NCBI GenBank assembly: GCA_041984235.1
Contig: JBHIYN010000002.1
Location: 186,001 to 250,000, forward strand
DNA: 64,000 nucleotides
Origin: JBHIYN01 sp041984235
GTDB taxonomy: Bacteria; Pseudomonadota; Gammaproteobacteria; Ga0077536
Reading direction: 5' to 3'
Shown here: piece after piece, positions 25,237 through 34,427 of the stretch
How positions within the stretch are numbered: the first letter of the stretch is position 1
How the letters are laid out: every line of letters starts with the position of its first letter
The notes under the pieces: model-generated
What the model saw: the letters and a program-made list of their open reading frames with translations, nothing else
Databases searched by the model: none
Told to the model about the DNA's origin: nothing
Translations under genes and position numbers: made by a program

Positions 25237-25721
25237 TGCGCCCGCGCCGGGCTGGCCGCCCGCTGCCGGCATGCAGGCGACGCCGCCGCGCCGCGCCCCG
25301 CGCCTGGCTGCTGCTCGCGGCCGCCCTGCCGCTGCTGCCGTTCGCCGCGCACGCCGGCACCTGCAGCAACGAGCGCCCGCGCGAGGTGTTCGCCGCGCTG
25401 GAAGCCATCGACGAGGACGGCGAACGCCGCCTCGGCGAGCGGCTGGCCGCGCTGTCCGCGCAGGAAGGCTGGAGCCAGAGTGAATGGCAGCGCAACGTGC
25501 TTGCACTGGCCGACGATGCGCGCGCCGGCGAGCGGGAACAGCGCCGCGATGCGCTGGTCGCCGAGATGTTCGGGCTGCTCGCCCGGCAGCCTCCCTACGA
25601 TTGCGCCGAGCTGGATCGTCTCGAAGACGCGATCCTCGAGCTCGAACGACAGCAGTGGCGAGAAAGCATCGAGGCCGTGGAACGGCGACTCGGCGACGGC
25701 GCTGAACGGGACAGCCTCTGA
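25236..25721 (+). CDS. Small secreted hypothetical protein
   Basis: A 161-residue protein not recognised as a known family. An Arg-rich N-terminus is followed by a hydrophobic signal (about 28-46, ending AHAG), then a helical, acidic region with two cysteines (CSNERP after the signal, and YDCAEL). The ATG overlaps the SDR stop (TGATG), and the LLM gene begins 14 bases after its stop, so it is inside the operon. Probably periplasmic. The charged helical composition suggests a partner or chaperone role, but nothing in the sequence fixes a function. Confidence 0.7.
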   Translation: MRPRRAGRPLPACRRRRRAAPRAWLLLAAALPLLPFAAHAGTCSNERPREVFAALEAIDEDGERRLGERLAALSAQEGWSQSEWQRNVLALADDARAGEREQRRDALVAEMFGLLARQPPYDCAELDRLEDAILELERQQWRESIEAVERRLGDGAERDSL

Positions 25722-25735
25722 CGGGAGTGAACACG

Positions 25736-26557
25736 ATGCAGGTTGGCATGTTGCTCAGAAACTCGGGCCCGCTCGCGAGCGCCGGCTTCATCGCCGAGTG
25801 CGCCCGCGCCGGCGAGGCCGCCGGGCTCGATCACCTGTGGGTGCTCGACCATATCGCGATCCCGCCGGACGATGCCGAAGGCTCGCAGGGTCGCTACGTC
25901 GACGCGCTGGCGACGCTCGCTTTCGTCGCCGGGATCACCACGCGCATCGGGCTCGGCACCTCGGTGCTGGTCGTGCCCTACCGGCCGGCGCTGGCGACCG
26001 CGAAATGGGTCGCCTCGATCCAGGAGCTCAGCGGCGGCCGCCTGCTGCTGGGGGTCGGCGCCGGCTGGATGGCCGCGGAGTTCACCGCCGCCGGGGTCGC
26101 GCGCGGCGCGCGCGGCCGCATCACCGATGACACGCTGGCCTTCCTGCACGAATGCTTCGCCGCGGACGTGGTCAGCGCCAACGGTCAGCCGTTCATCTTC
26201 AGTCCCAGGCCGGCGCGCCCGCCGCTGATCATCGGCGGCAACGGGCCAAGCGCACGCGCCCGTGCCGTGGCGCTGGGTGACGGCTGGATGCCGACCCTGG
26301 GCGCACCCGACGAGCTGCGCGACGCGGTCGCTGCCCTGCGTGACGATTTTCGCGCGGCCGGCAAGGGCGAGCCGTCAGTCATCCCGCTTACCCGGCTCGA
26401 TCTCGACGATACCGGGCGCGCCGCGGAGCACCTCGCAACGCTGGCCGCGCTCGGTTGCACCGGGCTCAACCATGCCGCGCGCTACGAGAGCGTCGACGAC
26501 ATGCAGGCGATCGCCGCGCGCCTGCTCGAGGCACGCGCGCGGGCCGGGCTGGACTGA
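25736..26557 (+). CDS. LLM class F420/FMN-dependent oxidoreductase
   Basis: A 273-residue TIM-barrel enzyme of the luciferase-like family, subgroup resembling TIGR03619 F420-dependent oxidoreductases: RIGLGTSVLVVPYRPALATAK (split over strands 3-4), ELSGGRLLLGVGAGW, PPLIIGGNGPSARARA and an ALGDGWMP strand. The cofactor could be F420 or FMN; none of the window's genes makes F420. A GTG at 25727 is also in frame, but GGGAG at 25723-25727 spaces well for the ATG at 25736. Last gene of the MFS-SDR-secreted protein-LLM operon. Confidence 0.85.
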   Translation: MQVGMLLRNSGPLASAGFIAECARAGEAAGLDHLWVLDHIAIPPDDAEGSQGRYVDALATLAFVAGITTRIGLGTSVLVVPYRPALATAKWVASIQELSGGRLLLGVGAGWMAAEFTAAGVARGARGRITDDTLAFLHECFAADVVSANGQPFIFSPRPARPPLIIGGNGPSARARAVALGDGWMPTLGAPDELRDAVAALRDDFRAAGKGEPSVIPLTRLDLDDTGRAAEHLATLAALGCTGLNHAARYESVDDMQAIAARLLEARARAGLD

Positions 26558-26579
26558 ACGGCAGCGGCGGGCGCGGCGC

Positions 26580-27056
26580 TCACAGCAGCGCGCCCAGGAA
26601 CAGCGGCGGGGATACGTCGGTGGTCATCCAGCAGGCCCGGCAGCGACCCGCGTCGACCCGCTCCAGGGTCCACTGGTAGACCAGGGCGTCACCGGAACGC
26701 GAACGGATCAGGACCAGGAAGCTCGCCCGGCGCGGCGCCACGCGCGTTGGCTCGATGAGGTGCGAGTGATGATCCAGCATCGCCTCGAAGGCGGGCCCGC
26801 GCAGCATGCGGTTGAAGCGCGAATAGGGCCCGGTGGCGCGCTTGTTGGCCGGGTGCGCGAGCAGCCAGGACTGCGCGATGCCGGCATCGGCGTAGGGGCG
26901 GTCGTTGTGCTGGAGCGCGTCGAGCTGGATGGCCATGACCTCGGCCGCGGCGAGATCCGGGTGCGGACGCACCAGCCCGTCAGCGGCACGGGCGCCGGAG
27001 ACGGCTGACAGCGCCGCGAGACAACCGAGCACCACCCTGAGCCGCGCGCGCCGCAT
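26580..27056 (-). CDS. Secreted DUF4864-like hypothetical protein
   Basis: A 158-residue protein with a signal peptide (residues 1-24, cleavage after ARA). The mature part shows an NTF2-like pattern: AAEVMAIQLDALQHND (a helix that opens DUF4864 domains), a central FNRMLRGPAFEAML helix, and strands ending WTLERVDAGRCRACWM with two cysteines four residues apart. Function unknown; likely periplasmic. The start at 27056 gives the only good signal peptide. It is divergent from the TonB receptor gene; the 264 bases between them show no recognisable riboswitch or clear promoter. Confidence 0.6.
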   Translation of the reverse strand: MRRARLRVVLGCLAALSAVSGARAADGLVRPHPDLAAAEVMAIQLDALQHNDRPYADAGIAQSWLLAHPANKRATGPYSRFNRMLRGPAFEAMLDHHSHLIEPTRVAPRRASFLVLIRSRSGDALVYQWTLERVDAGRCRACWMTTDVSPPLFLGALL

Positions 27057-27320
27057 GAGCCTCGTCCACCGGTGACAACGGGCGTAGGTCCCCGCCGGCG
27101 GGCGGATGGTTTCCTCCCGTGGGTGGCTGCCAGCAACCACAGTGGTCCCTGAGCTGCGGCATATCAGCCACCAGGCGCACCGCCAGCGCAGGCAAGAATC
27201 CCCTAAGCCCCTGTATTTCGAGGGCTGAGACACCGAATCCGGGATGCATGAAGCGGCACGTATCTTGCGCCGCCCCGGCATCGGCCGCACGCACTCGGCC
27301 GCCTACTCCTGGAGAGCATC

Positions 27321-29372
27321 GTGACCAAACCCGCCCCGCTGCGGGCGCCGTGGCTGTTTGCCACCGCGTTCGCCTGCCTGCTGCCGCTGACCCCGGCCGG
27401 CGCCATCGAAGAAATCCTGGTGACCGCCACGCGCGTCGAGCGCGATCCGCTGACCACCGCCTTCGCCATTTCGACCGTCGAGAAGGACGCCATCCAGCGC
27501 CGCCAGCTGCTCGGCCTCGACGAATCACTGTCGCGCGTGCCGGGCCTGTACTTCTCCAATCGTTACAACTACTCGCGCGACCTGCGCATCTCGATCCGCG
27601 GCTTCGGCGCGCGCTCCAACTTCGGTGTGCGCGGCCTGCGCGTGTACATCGACGGCATTCCCTCGACCGCACCCGACGGGCAGACCGCGCTCGACGATCT
27701 CGATCTCAGCAACGTCGAGCGCGTCGAGGTCATCCGCGGCCCGGCCTCGGCACTGTACGGCTCGTCGGCCGGCGGCGTGATCAACATCTTCACCGAGGAC
27801 GGACCGGAAACACCGTTTGCCGAGGCCGGCTTCACGGTGGGCGACAACGAGTTCAACCGCTACCAGTTCAAGGCCGGCGGCCAGAGCGGCGCGCTCAATT
27901 ATTTCGTCAACGGCTCCTACCTCAACTTCGATGGTTACCGCGACCACTCCAACGTCGAGCAGGGTAACGTCAGCGGCAAGTTCTCCTACACCTTCGGCGA
28001 CGGCTCGGTCGGCCGGCTGATCGTGCGCCACACCGACTCGCCGACCGCCGAGGACGCCGGCGGCCTGCTGCTCTCCGACGTCATTGCCGATCGCCGCCAG
28101 GCGCGCGACCGTAACGTCGCGCTGAAAGCCGGGGAATCGGTCGAGGACCAGAAGGTCGGCCTGTCCTGGGACAAGGCCTGGGGCGTGCACAGCGTCAGCC
28201 TGCGCAATTACTACAACTGGCGCGACTTCGACGCCAGGCTGCCGCTGCCACCGTTCGCGGGCACCGGCGTGGTCGCCTTCGACCGCTTCTTCTTCGGTGG
28301 TGGTGCGCAGTACAGCAACTCCACCGCGCTGTTCGGCCACGCCAACCGCGTCACCATCGGCGCCGACGTCGACTCGATGACCGACGAGCGCCGGCGCTTC
28401 GACAACCTCTCCGGGCAGCGCGGTCCGCTGCAGTTCGAGCAGGACGAGAACGCCGACACCGTGGGCATCTACCTGCAGGACGAGTTCGCCGTCACCGAGC
28501 AGGTCAGCCTGCAGGCGGGCCTGCGCTACGACAGCGTGGAGTTCGACATCGACGACGCCTTCCTCGCCAACGGCGACCAGTCCGACTCGCTCGACTTCGA
28601 CGAGATCAACTACATGATCGGCGCGGTCTTCAGCCCCATGACGGCGCTCAACCTCTACGCCAACTACGCCACCGCGTTCGAAACGCCGACCTTCACCGAG
28701 TTCGCCAACCCGGCGCAGAACGGCACGCTGGGCGGCTTCGCCAACGTCGCCGCGCAGCGCACCAAGGGCTTCGAGATCGGCGTCAAGGGCCTGGTCGCCG
28801 ATCGCGTGCGCTACGAGCTCGCGTTCTACGACATGAACATCGAGGACGAAGTCACCACGGTGACCAACGTCGGCGGCCGTGCCTTCTTCAACAACGCCGA
28901 CACCGACCGCAGCGGCATCGAGTTCGGCCTCGTGGCCGAGCTGCTCGAAGGTCTCGACTTCACCAGCTCGTATACCTATAGCGACTTCGAGTTCGACCGC
29001 TTCCCCAGCAACCTCGCCGCCGAGGGCGAGCGCCTGCCGGGCGTGCCCGAGCACTACGCCTACTTCGAGCTCGACTACAGCCACGCCTCCGGCTTCTGGG
29101 TGAAATGGGACTGGGCCTACGTCGGCTCGATTTACGCCGACAACGCCAACCTGACCAGGGTCGACAGCTACGACGTCTCCAACCTGGTGCTCGGCTGGGA
29201 CGTGAAGCGCGGCAACGTGACCTTCTCGCCCAACTTCGGCGTCAGCAACCTGTTCGACGAGGACTACAACCAGGAGATCCGCATCCAGGATTTCACCGGC
29301 CGCTACTACGAGCCGGCGCCGGACCGCAACGTGTTCGGCGGCCTGCGCATTCGCTACGACTTCGACGTCTGA
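27321..29372 (+). CDS. TonB-dependent outer-membrane receptor
   Basis: A 683-residue receptor: signal peptide (1-27), TonB box-like EEILVTATR (30-38), plug domain with RGFGARSNFGVRGLRVYIDGIPST and VIRGPASALYGSSAGGVIN, then a 22-strand barrel pattern ending in RIRYDFDV. It imports a scarce ligand (siderophore, cobalamin or other) using TonB energy. The ligand is not evident; no ABC importer or riboswitch is adjacent. GTG start at 27321 with CTGGAGAG upstream. The plug motifs resemble the FecA/CirA-like group that includes receptors for ferric complexes. Confidence 0.93.
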   Translation: MTKPAPLRAPWLFATAFACLLPLTPAGAIEEILVTATRVERDPLTTAFAISTVEKDAIQRRQLLGLDESLSRVPGLYFSNRYNYSRDLRISIRGFGARSNFGVRGLRVYIDGIPSTAPDGQTALDDLDLSNVERVEVIRGPASALYGSSAGGVINIFTEDGPETPFAEAGFTVGDNEFNRYQFKAGGQSGALNYFVNGSYLNFDGYRDHSNVEQGNVSGKFSYTFGDGSVGRLIVRHTDSPTAEDAGGLLLSDVIADRRQARDRNVALKAGESVEDQKVGLSWDKAWGVHSVSLRNYYNWRDFDARLPLPPFAGTGVVAFDRFFFGGGAQYSNSTALFGHANRVTIGADVDSMTDERRRFDNLSGQRGPLQFEQDENADTVGIYLQDEFAVTEQVSLQAGLRYDSVEFDIDDAFLANGDQSDSLDFDEINYMIGAVFSPMTALNLYANYATAFETPTFTEFANPAQNGTLGGFANVAAQRTKGFEIGVKGLVADRVRYELAFYDMNIEDEVTTVTNVGGRAFFNNADTDRSGIEFGLVAELLEGLDFTSSYTYSDFEFDRFPSNLAAEGERLPGVPEHYAYFELDYSHASGFWVKWDWAYVGSIYADNANLTRVDSYDVSNLVLGWDVKRGNVTFSPNFGVSNLFDEDYNQEIRIQDFTGRYYEPAPDRNVFGGLRIRYDFDV

Positions 29373-29554
29373 GCGGGCGCGCACGCGCCAGGCGGCCGCA
29401 TGGCGCCGGTCCGGCCGCCCTATGCGGTCGGCGGCGGTGGCCGCGCCCCTGCCCCACTGCGGCGCCGCGCTTGAGCCGCGCACGGCCAGCCCCTACCCTT
29501 GAGCGACACCCGATCGGCGGCGGCGCGACCCGGGCGCCGCCGGCCCAGGCATCA

Positions 29555-29593
29555 GCACACGGCACCCGCACACGGCACCCGCACACGGCAGCA
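29555..29593 (+). repeat. Three tandem copies of a 13-base repeat before the M20 gene start
   Basis: GCACACGGCACCC at 29555-29567 and 29568-29580, then GCACACGGCA plus GCA at 29581-29593. The array ends 5 bases before the ATG at 29599, so repeat slippage could alter the leader or ribosome-site spacing. No spacers: this is not CRISPR. Confidence 0.8.
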
Positions 29594-29598
29594 GGCAC

Positions 29599-30771
29599 AT
29601 GAACATCATCGACGAAATCGACGCGCGCAAATCGGTTCACGCCGAGTGGCGGCGCGACATTCACGCCCATCCCGAGCTGGCCTACCAGGAACACCGCACC
29701 GCGGACGTGGTCGCCGACAAGCTCGATTCCTTCGGCATTCCGGTGGTGCGCGGCCTCGGCAGGACCGGGCTGGTCGGCACCATCAAGGCCGGCTCCAGCG
29801 ACCGTTCGATCGGCCTGCGCGCAGACATGGACGCCCTGCCGATCGACGAGCAGAACGACTTCGGGCATCGCTCCCGCAACAACGGGGTGATGCACGCCTG
29901 CGGCCACGACGGTCATACCGCGATGCTGCTGGCGGCCGCCGAGTATCTCTCAAAGCACCGCGATTTCGACGGCATCGTGCACTTCATCTTCCAGCCCGCC
30001 GAGGAAGGCGAAGCCGGCGCGCGGGCGATGATGGACGACGGCCTGTTCCGCGACTTCCCGATGGAGGCGGTCTACGCCCTGCACAACTGGCCGGGCCTGC
30101 CGGTCGGGCGCATGGCCATGCGCAAGGGTCCGGCGATGGCGGCGTTCGACATCTTCGAAGCCACCATCAAGGGCGTCGGCGGCCACGCCGCCCTGCCCCA
30201 CCTGGTGGTCGACCCGATCCAGGTCGGGGTCGAGCTGGTGCAGGCGTGGCAGACCATCGTCTCGCGCAACGTCAAGCCGGTCGAGCCGGCGGTGCTGTCG
30301 GTGACCCGCTTCCACGGCGGCGACGCGTGGGCGGTGGTGCCGGAGACGGTGGTGCTGGGCGGTACCGTGCGCACCTTCGCGCCCGAGGTTCGCGCACTCG
30401 TCGAGCGCCGCATGCGCGAAGTCGCCGCGGGCCTGTGCCAGGCGCACGGCGCGAGCTTCGAATGGCGCTACGAACACCGCTTCCCGCCGACCATCAACTC
30501 CGACGCCGAGACCGACGTCGCCGCGGCGGCGGCGATCGCGGTGTGCGGCGCGGAGCAGGTCAATACCAACGTCGAGATGGTGACCGGCTCCGAGGACTTC
30601 GGCTACATGCTGCAGGAGAAGCCGGGCTGTTATGCCTTCATCGGCAACGGCCCCGGCGACGGCGGCTGCCTGCTGCACAGCCCGCACTTCGATTTCAACG
30701 ACGACATCCTGCCGATTGGCGCGAGCTACTGGGTACGCCTCGTCAACGACGTCCTCGCCGCCGGGCGCTGA
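29599..30771 (+). CDS. M20 family amidohydrolase (hippurate/N-acyl amino acid hydrolase-like)
   Basis: A 390-residue metallopeptidase-fold enzyme. The binuclear metal ligands sit in ADMDALP, HACGHDGHTAML, and QPAEEGEAGARAM; the dimerisation domain includes GVGGHAALPH; a late His ligand lies in LHSPHFDFND. This is the hippurate hydrolase/IAA-amino-acid hydrolase group, which cleaves N-acyl amino acids to an acid and an amino acid. Cytoplasmic. The leader holds a 13-base tandem repeat. The gene stands alone downstream of the TonB receptor. Confidence 0.93.
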   Translation: MNIIDEIDARKSVHAEWRRDIHAHPELAYQEHRTADVVADKLDSFGIPVVRGLGRTGLVGTIKAGSSDRSIGLRADMDALPIDEQNDFGHRSRNNGVMHACGHDGHTAMLLAAAEYLSKHRDFDGIVHFIFQPAEEGEAGARAMMDDGLFRDFPMEAVYALHNWPGLPVGRMAMRKGPAMAAFDIFEATIKGVGGHAALPHLVVDPIQVGVELVQAWQTIVSRNVKPVEPAVLSVTRFHGGDAWAVVPETVVLGGTVRTFAPEVRALVERRMREVAAGLCQAHGASFEWRYEHRFPPTINSDAETDVAAAAAIAVCGAEQVNTNVEMVTGSEDFGYMLQEKPGCYAFIGNGPGDGGCLLHSPHFDFNDDILPIGASYWVRLVNDVLAAGR

Positions 30772-30857
30772 GCCGTTTGTGACGGTTTCATGACCTGAGT
30801 CACCTGCCGGCGCCGGCGTCGTCCTAAGCTGGCGCCAGCGTCACACGGAGAACGGGC

Positions 30858-33020
30858 ATGGGTTTGGCGGGACGTGCGGGCGGCCTCGAAGCGCCGCGAG
30901 CGGGTGACGCCTGGGGCGGCCTGGCCGCCGCCGCGGTGCTGCTGCCGCAGGCCATGGCGTTCGGCGTCACGCTCTACGCCACCGCCGGCTTCGACGCCTC
31001 GGCCGGCGCTTATGCCGGCCTCGTCGGCACCGCCCTGATGTGCCTGATCAGCGGCGTGGCCGGCGGCACGCGCGGCCTCATCAGCGCGCCCACCGGACCG
31101 ACCCTGGTGCTGCTCGGCGGCGCCGCCGCCGGCCTGGTCGCGAGCGGCCTGGATGCCACCGGCGTAGCGCTCGGTCTCGCCATCACCGTGGCGCTGACCG
31201 GGGCACTGCAGTTCGCGATCGGCGCCAGCGGCGGCGGGCGACTGATCAAGTACATCCCGTTCCCGGTCGTCAGCGGCTTCATGACCGGCTCGGCAATCCT
31301 CATGATCACCTCGCAGCTGGCGCCGTTGTCGGGCGGCGGCGCCGGCCCGGCCTGGGTCGACTGGATCTGGCTGCCGGCGGCCGCGGCGCTGGTCACCATT
31401 GCCGGCACGCGCCTCGTCCCGCGTTTCCTGCCGCAGGTCCCGGGCCCCATCGCCGGCCTCATTCTCGGCACGCTGGTATTCCACCTGGTCGCACTCGGCA
31501 ACGACGCGGCGCTGCCCGGGGCGTGGGTCATCGGCACCCTGCCCGGGCTGAGCGGTGCGATGCCGGACGTCCCGCTGTCCGCGCTGGGCGCGCTGCCGTG
31601 GGGGGTCATCGTGCCGGCCGCCACCGCGCTCGCCGTGCTCGCGTCGCTGGATACGCTGTTGACCGCGGTCGTCGCCGACGTCGCCACCAGTACCCGGCAC
31701 GACTCGCGCCGCGAAATGATGGGCCAGGGACTCGGTCAAATCGGTATCGCGCTGGCCGGCGGCATGGCTGCCGCCGGCACCACCGCCGCGACGGTCATCG
31801 CGATCAAGTCCGGCGGCGGGCGCTGGGTCGGCGCCGCCGCCGGCCTGTTCTTCCTCGCCCTTACCGCCTTCGCCGGCGAGGCCGGTCGCCTGCTGCCGAT
31901 CGGCGCGCTGGCCGGGGTCATCATCGCTGTCGCCTTCGACGTCGCCGACCGCGACATCCTGACCTGGGCGCGCGGCGGGCGCACGCGCCAGGATGCTGCC
32001 ATCGCCATTCTGGTGACCCTGATCACCGTGCTCTACGACCTCATGGTCGCGGTCGGCGTCGGCGTCGCGATCGCGATCGGCCTGTTCATCCGCGAGCAGA
32101 TCACGGCCGCGGTGGTGCATCGCCGCTCGAGCGCGGTCGAGATGCGCTCGCTGCGCGCGCGCCCCGACCGCGAGCGCGAGCTGCTCGAACGGCATGGCCA
32201 GCGCATCATCGTCTACGAGCTGCGCGGCAACCTCTTCTTCGGCACCGCCGACCGGCTGATCGACGAGCTCGGCGACGACCTGCAGGGTCCCAACTGGGTC
32301 ATCCTGCACCTGCGACGGGTCAGCCGCATCGATCTCACCGCGATCAAGTTCCTGCAGCAGATCGCCAACCGGCTGCACCGCGCCGGCGGCACGCTGCTGT
32401 TCTCCGAGCTGCACCAGGGCACCGGCATCCAGGGCACGCTGGCCGAGGCGTTCCGCTCGACCAGCGAGAAGCAGGCCGCACCGGTGCTGACGTTCAACAG
32501 CCGCGACGAGGCGCTGGAGTACGCCGAGGACGCACTGTTGACCGAGCTCGAGTACAGCCCCACCCGTATCGACGACCGCGTCGCCCTGGCCGACAACGCG
32601 CTGTGCCGGCATCTCGACGCGGGGCAGGTGGCGGCACTCGAATCGGTGCTCGGTACGCGCAGCGTGGGCGCCGGCGAACACCTCTTCCACAGCGGCGACA
32701 GCGGCGACGAGATCTACCTGGTGGAAAGCGGGCAGATCGAAATTCGCGTCGCCACCACCGAGCACCACTACCGGCGCCTCGCCATCTACGGCGCGGGCAG
32801 CTTCTTCGGCGAACTGGCGCTGCTCAAGAGCGGCCCGCGCGCCGCCGACGCGGTCGCCACTGCAGCCTCGACCTGCCGTATCCTGCAACGCGAGCGCTTC
32901 CTGCGCTTCAGGGACGAGCAGCCGGCACTGGCCATCGGCCTGCTGACCGCCATCTGCGACACCCTGGTCGCCAACCAGCGCTGGTCGACCCGCGAGCTGC
33001 GCCGCCTGTCGGAGTGGTGA
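30858..33020 (+). CDS. SulP anion transporter with STAS and cyclic-nucleotide-binding domains
   Basis: A 720-residue protein. Residues about 18-412 are the SulP (SLC26) membrane domain (SAPTGPTLVLLGG at 76-88; FPVVSGFMTGSA near 135-146). Residues about 445-560 are a STAS domain (LRGNLFFGTAD; VSRIDLTAIKFLQ). Residues about 585-705 form a CRP-type cyclic-nucleotide-binding domain with the phosphate-binding cassette GSFFGELALLKSGPRAA (647-663). It likely moves sulfate, bicarbonate or another anion, gated by cAMP or cGMP. The three-part architecture is known but uncommon. The ATG at 30858 is preceded by GGAGAACGGGC. Confidence 0.9.
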   Translation: MGLAGRAGGLEAPRAGDAWGGLAAAAVLLPQAMAFGVTLYATAGFDASAGAYAGLVGTALMCLISGVAGGTRGLISAPTGPTLVLLGGAAAGLVASGLDATGVALGLAITVALTGALQFAIGASGGGRLIKYIPFPVVSGFMTGSAILMITSQLAPLSGGGAGPAWVDWIWLPAAAALVTIAGTRLVPRFLPQVPGPIAGLILGTLVFHLVALGNDAALPGAWVIGTLPGLSGAMPDVPLSALGALPWGVIVPAATALAVLASLDTLLTAVVADVATSTRHDSRREMMGQGLGQIGIALAGGMAAAGTTAATVIAIKSGGGRWVGAAAGLFFLALTAFAGEAGRLLPIGALAGVIIAVAFDVADRDILTWARGGRTRQDAAIAILVTLITVLYDLMVAVGVGVAIAIGLFIREQITAAVVHRRSSAVEMRSLRARPDRERELLERHGQRIIVYELRGNLFFGTADRLIDELGDDLQGPNWVILHLRRVSRIDLTAIKFLQQIANRLHRAGGTLLFSELHQGTGIQGTLAEAFRSTSEKQAAPVLTFNSRDEALEYAEDALLTELEYSPTRIDDRVALADNALCRHLDAGQVAALESVLGTRSVGAGEHLFHSGDSGDEIYLVESGQIEIRVATTEHHYRRLAIYGAGSFFGELALLKSGPRAADAVATAASTCRILQRERFLRFRDEQPALAIGLLTAICDTLVANQRWSTRELRRLSEW

Positions 33021-33087
33021 GCGGGTCCTGTCGAGAGTTTGCCCGACCCTGCTAAGATTCGCTGCTCGAATCGAAGGGGAGAAGGGT

Positions 33088-33486
33088 ATGAGTCCCGAAC
33101 AACGCAAGCAGAAGATCCGCGACGGCTTCGCCGCACTCGGCAACGGTGATGCCGAGCCGCTGATGAGCATCTTCGCCGACGACGTCGAGTGGACGATCAT
33201 CGGCGACACCCGTTTCTCGGGCACCTACAAGGGCATGGCCGACGTCGCCGAACGCCTGCTTGGCCCGCTGGGGGAGCTCATCGACGGCCACCTGCACATT
33301 ACCGTGGACAACCTCATCGCCGACGACGACCACGTCGTGTGCCAGGGCCGCGGCGAGTCGAAGACCACCGCCGGCGGCACCTACAACAACGTTTACTGCT
33401 GGGTCTATCGCTGGTCCGGTGACAAGGTCGTCGCCCTCACCGAGTATCTCGACACCGAGATCCTGACCGCGTCATTCGGTCGCTGA
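33088..33486 (+). CDS. SnoaL-like/NTF2-fold protein
   Basis: A 132-residue cone-shaped NTF2-fold protein (SnoaL-like, ketosteroid isomerase-related): FADDVEWTIIGDTRFSGTY, a DDHVVCQGRGES strand and a C-terminal VVALTEYLDTEIL. Such domains act as small isomerases or hydrolases or merely bind ligands; the substrate is unknown. A strong GGGGAGAAGG ribosome site precedes the ATG. It lies 67 bases after the SulP gene and its 3' end overlaps the convergent DUF2189 gene by 15 bases. Confidence 0.85.
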   Translation: MSPEQRKQKIRDGFAALGNGDAEPLMSIFADDVEWTIIGDTRFSGTYKGMADVAERLLGPLGELIDGHLHITVDNLIADDDHVVCQGRGESKTTAGGTYNNVYCWVYRWSGDKVVALTEYLDTEILTASFGR

Positions 33487-34269
33487 GCGGGCTCCGGCGT
33501 CGTCGACGCTGGCGCAGTAGGCGTGCCAGGTGGCGTGCCCGATGAGCGGAATGGTCAGCGCCAGGCCGGCGAACCAGGCCGCGAAGCCCGCCGCGGTCAG
33601 GGCGACGATCAGTACGGCCCACAGCGCCATGGCCTGCGGGTTACGGCGGATGCAGCGGAAGCTCACGATCATCGCCGAGATGGCATCCAGGCGATCACGG
33701 TCCAGCAGCATCGGCAGGGCCACGGCCGAGCTGGCAAAGCTGAACGCGGCCAGCAGGGCACCGATCGCCACGTAGCCGGCGAGGAACAGCCAGGCGCCCG
33801 GTGCCGCGGCGAGTGCCGCCAGCAGCTCGCTGACGGTCTCGGCCTGCGCCGGCACCAGCAGCGCGACCAGCACCACCGAGATGCGCAGCCACACCGCCAG
33901 TGACAGCATCAGGATGAGCGCGTAGAAGCCGATCGCCGGCAGGTTGGCGCGCCACGCGGTCAGGGTTTCGCCGAGGCGAACCGGCGCACCGCGGTGCAGC
34001 CGGCGCGAGATCTCGTACAGGCCCACCGCCAGGAACGGACCGGTGAGCAGGAAGCCCGTGGTCAGGGCGAGGCCGACCGCGCCACCGTAGTAGGTCACCA
34101 GCAGGTAACCCATCAACGCGAGCACGGTACCGTAGAAGAGGCTCGCGGCGGGCGCCGCCAGCATGTCGGCGAAGCCGCGGGCGAGCCAGCCGAGCGGCGC
34201 CAGCACGGGCACGCCGCGCACGGCCGGCAGCGGCGGCGGGATGTCGTCTTCGGTGCTGTCAGCGTCCAC
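33472..34269 (-). CDS. DUF2189 integral membrane protein
   Basis: A 265-residue protein with about six hydrophobic helices after a proline-rich cytoplasmic N-terminus (DDIPPPLPAVRGVPVLAPLGW). The order and the phrases GFADMLAAPAASLFYG, LTTGFLLTGPFLAVGLYEISRR and FRCIRRNPQAMALW are those of DUF2189, a family in proteobacterial inner membranes sometimes mis-annotated as cytochrome oxidase subunit I. No haem ligands are apparent. Function unknown. The last 15 bases overlap the convergent SnoaL-like gene. Confidence 0.85.
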   Translation of the reverse strand: MDADSTEDDIPPPLPAVRGVPVLAPLGWLARGFADMLAAPAASLFYGTVLALMGYLLVTYYGGAVGLALTTGFLLTGPFLAVGLYEISRRLHRGAPVRLGETLTAWRANLPAIGFYALILMLSLAVWLRISVVLVALLVPAQAETVSELLAALAAAPGAWLFLAGYVAIGALLAAFSFASSAVALPMLLDRDRLDAISAMIVSFRCIRRNPQAMALWAVLIVALTAAGFAAWFAGLALTIPLIGHATWHAYCASVDDAGARSATE

Positions 34270-34374
34270 GCGGGCTCCCCGGGGCGATCGGCAACCGCAC
34301 CCCCTGTGGCTGGCACGATGTTATTGGAGACGCCCGCGTCAGCCGAGCCCTTGACCTGGATCAGGCCCGCCCAA

Positions 34375-34402
34375 AAGCGACGGGGCGCCGCAGCGCCCCG
34401 TC
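34375..34402 (-). terminator. Rho-independent terminator after the peroxiredoxin-glutaredoxin gene
   Basis: GACGGGGCGC (34379-34388) pairs perfectly with GCGCCCCGTC (34393-34402) across a 4-base loop. On the minus strand the stem is followed by GCTTTT. It lies 26 bases past the stop of the minus-strand hybrid peroxiredoxin gene. Confidence 0.8.
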
Positions 34403-34427
34403 CGGTTGGCAGGTGGGTGGACCCGGA

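Noticed and set aside
27057..27320. Possible cobalamin or TPP riboswitch before the TonB receptor
   Set aside because: A few short matches (CTGAGA on the plus strand, CCACTGT on the minus strand) occur, but the conserved boxes are not in order or on one consistent strand.
29391..29419. GGCGGCCG/CGGCCGCC stem after the TonB receptor as a terminator
   Set aside because: No T-run follows and the loop is 13 bases; GC-rich sequence makes such stems common here.
27525..29483. Long open frame antisense to the TonB receptor
   Set aside because: It is a shadow frame typical of GC-rich coding DNA; composition (Val/Asp/Gly/Ala/Arg) and lack of motifs exclude it. Many other antisense frames were dropped for the same reason.
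29555..29593. CRISPR array
   Set aside because: The repeats are contiguous with no spacers and only three copies.
33472..34269. Cytochrome c oxidase subunit I annotation for the membrane protein
   Set aside because: No haem-ligand histidines; the pattern is DUF2189.
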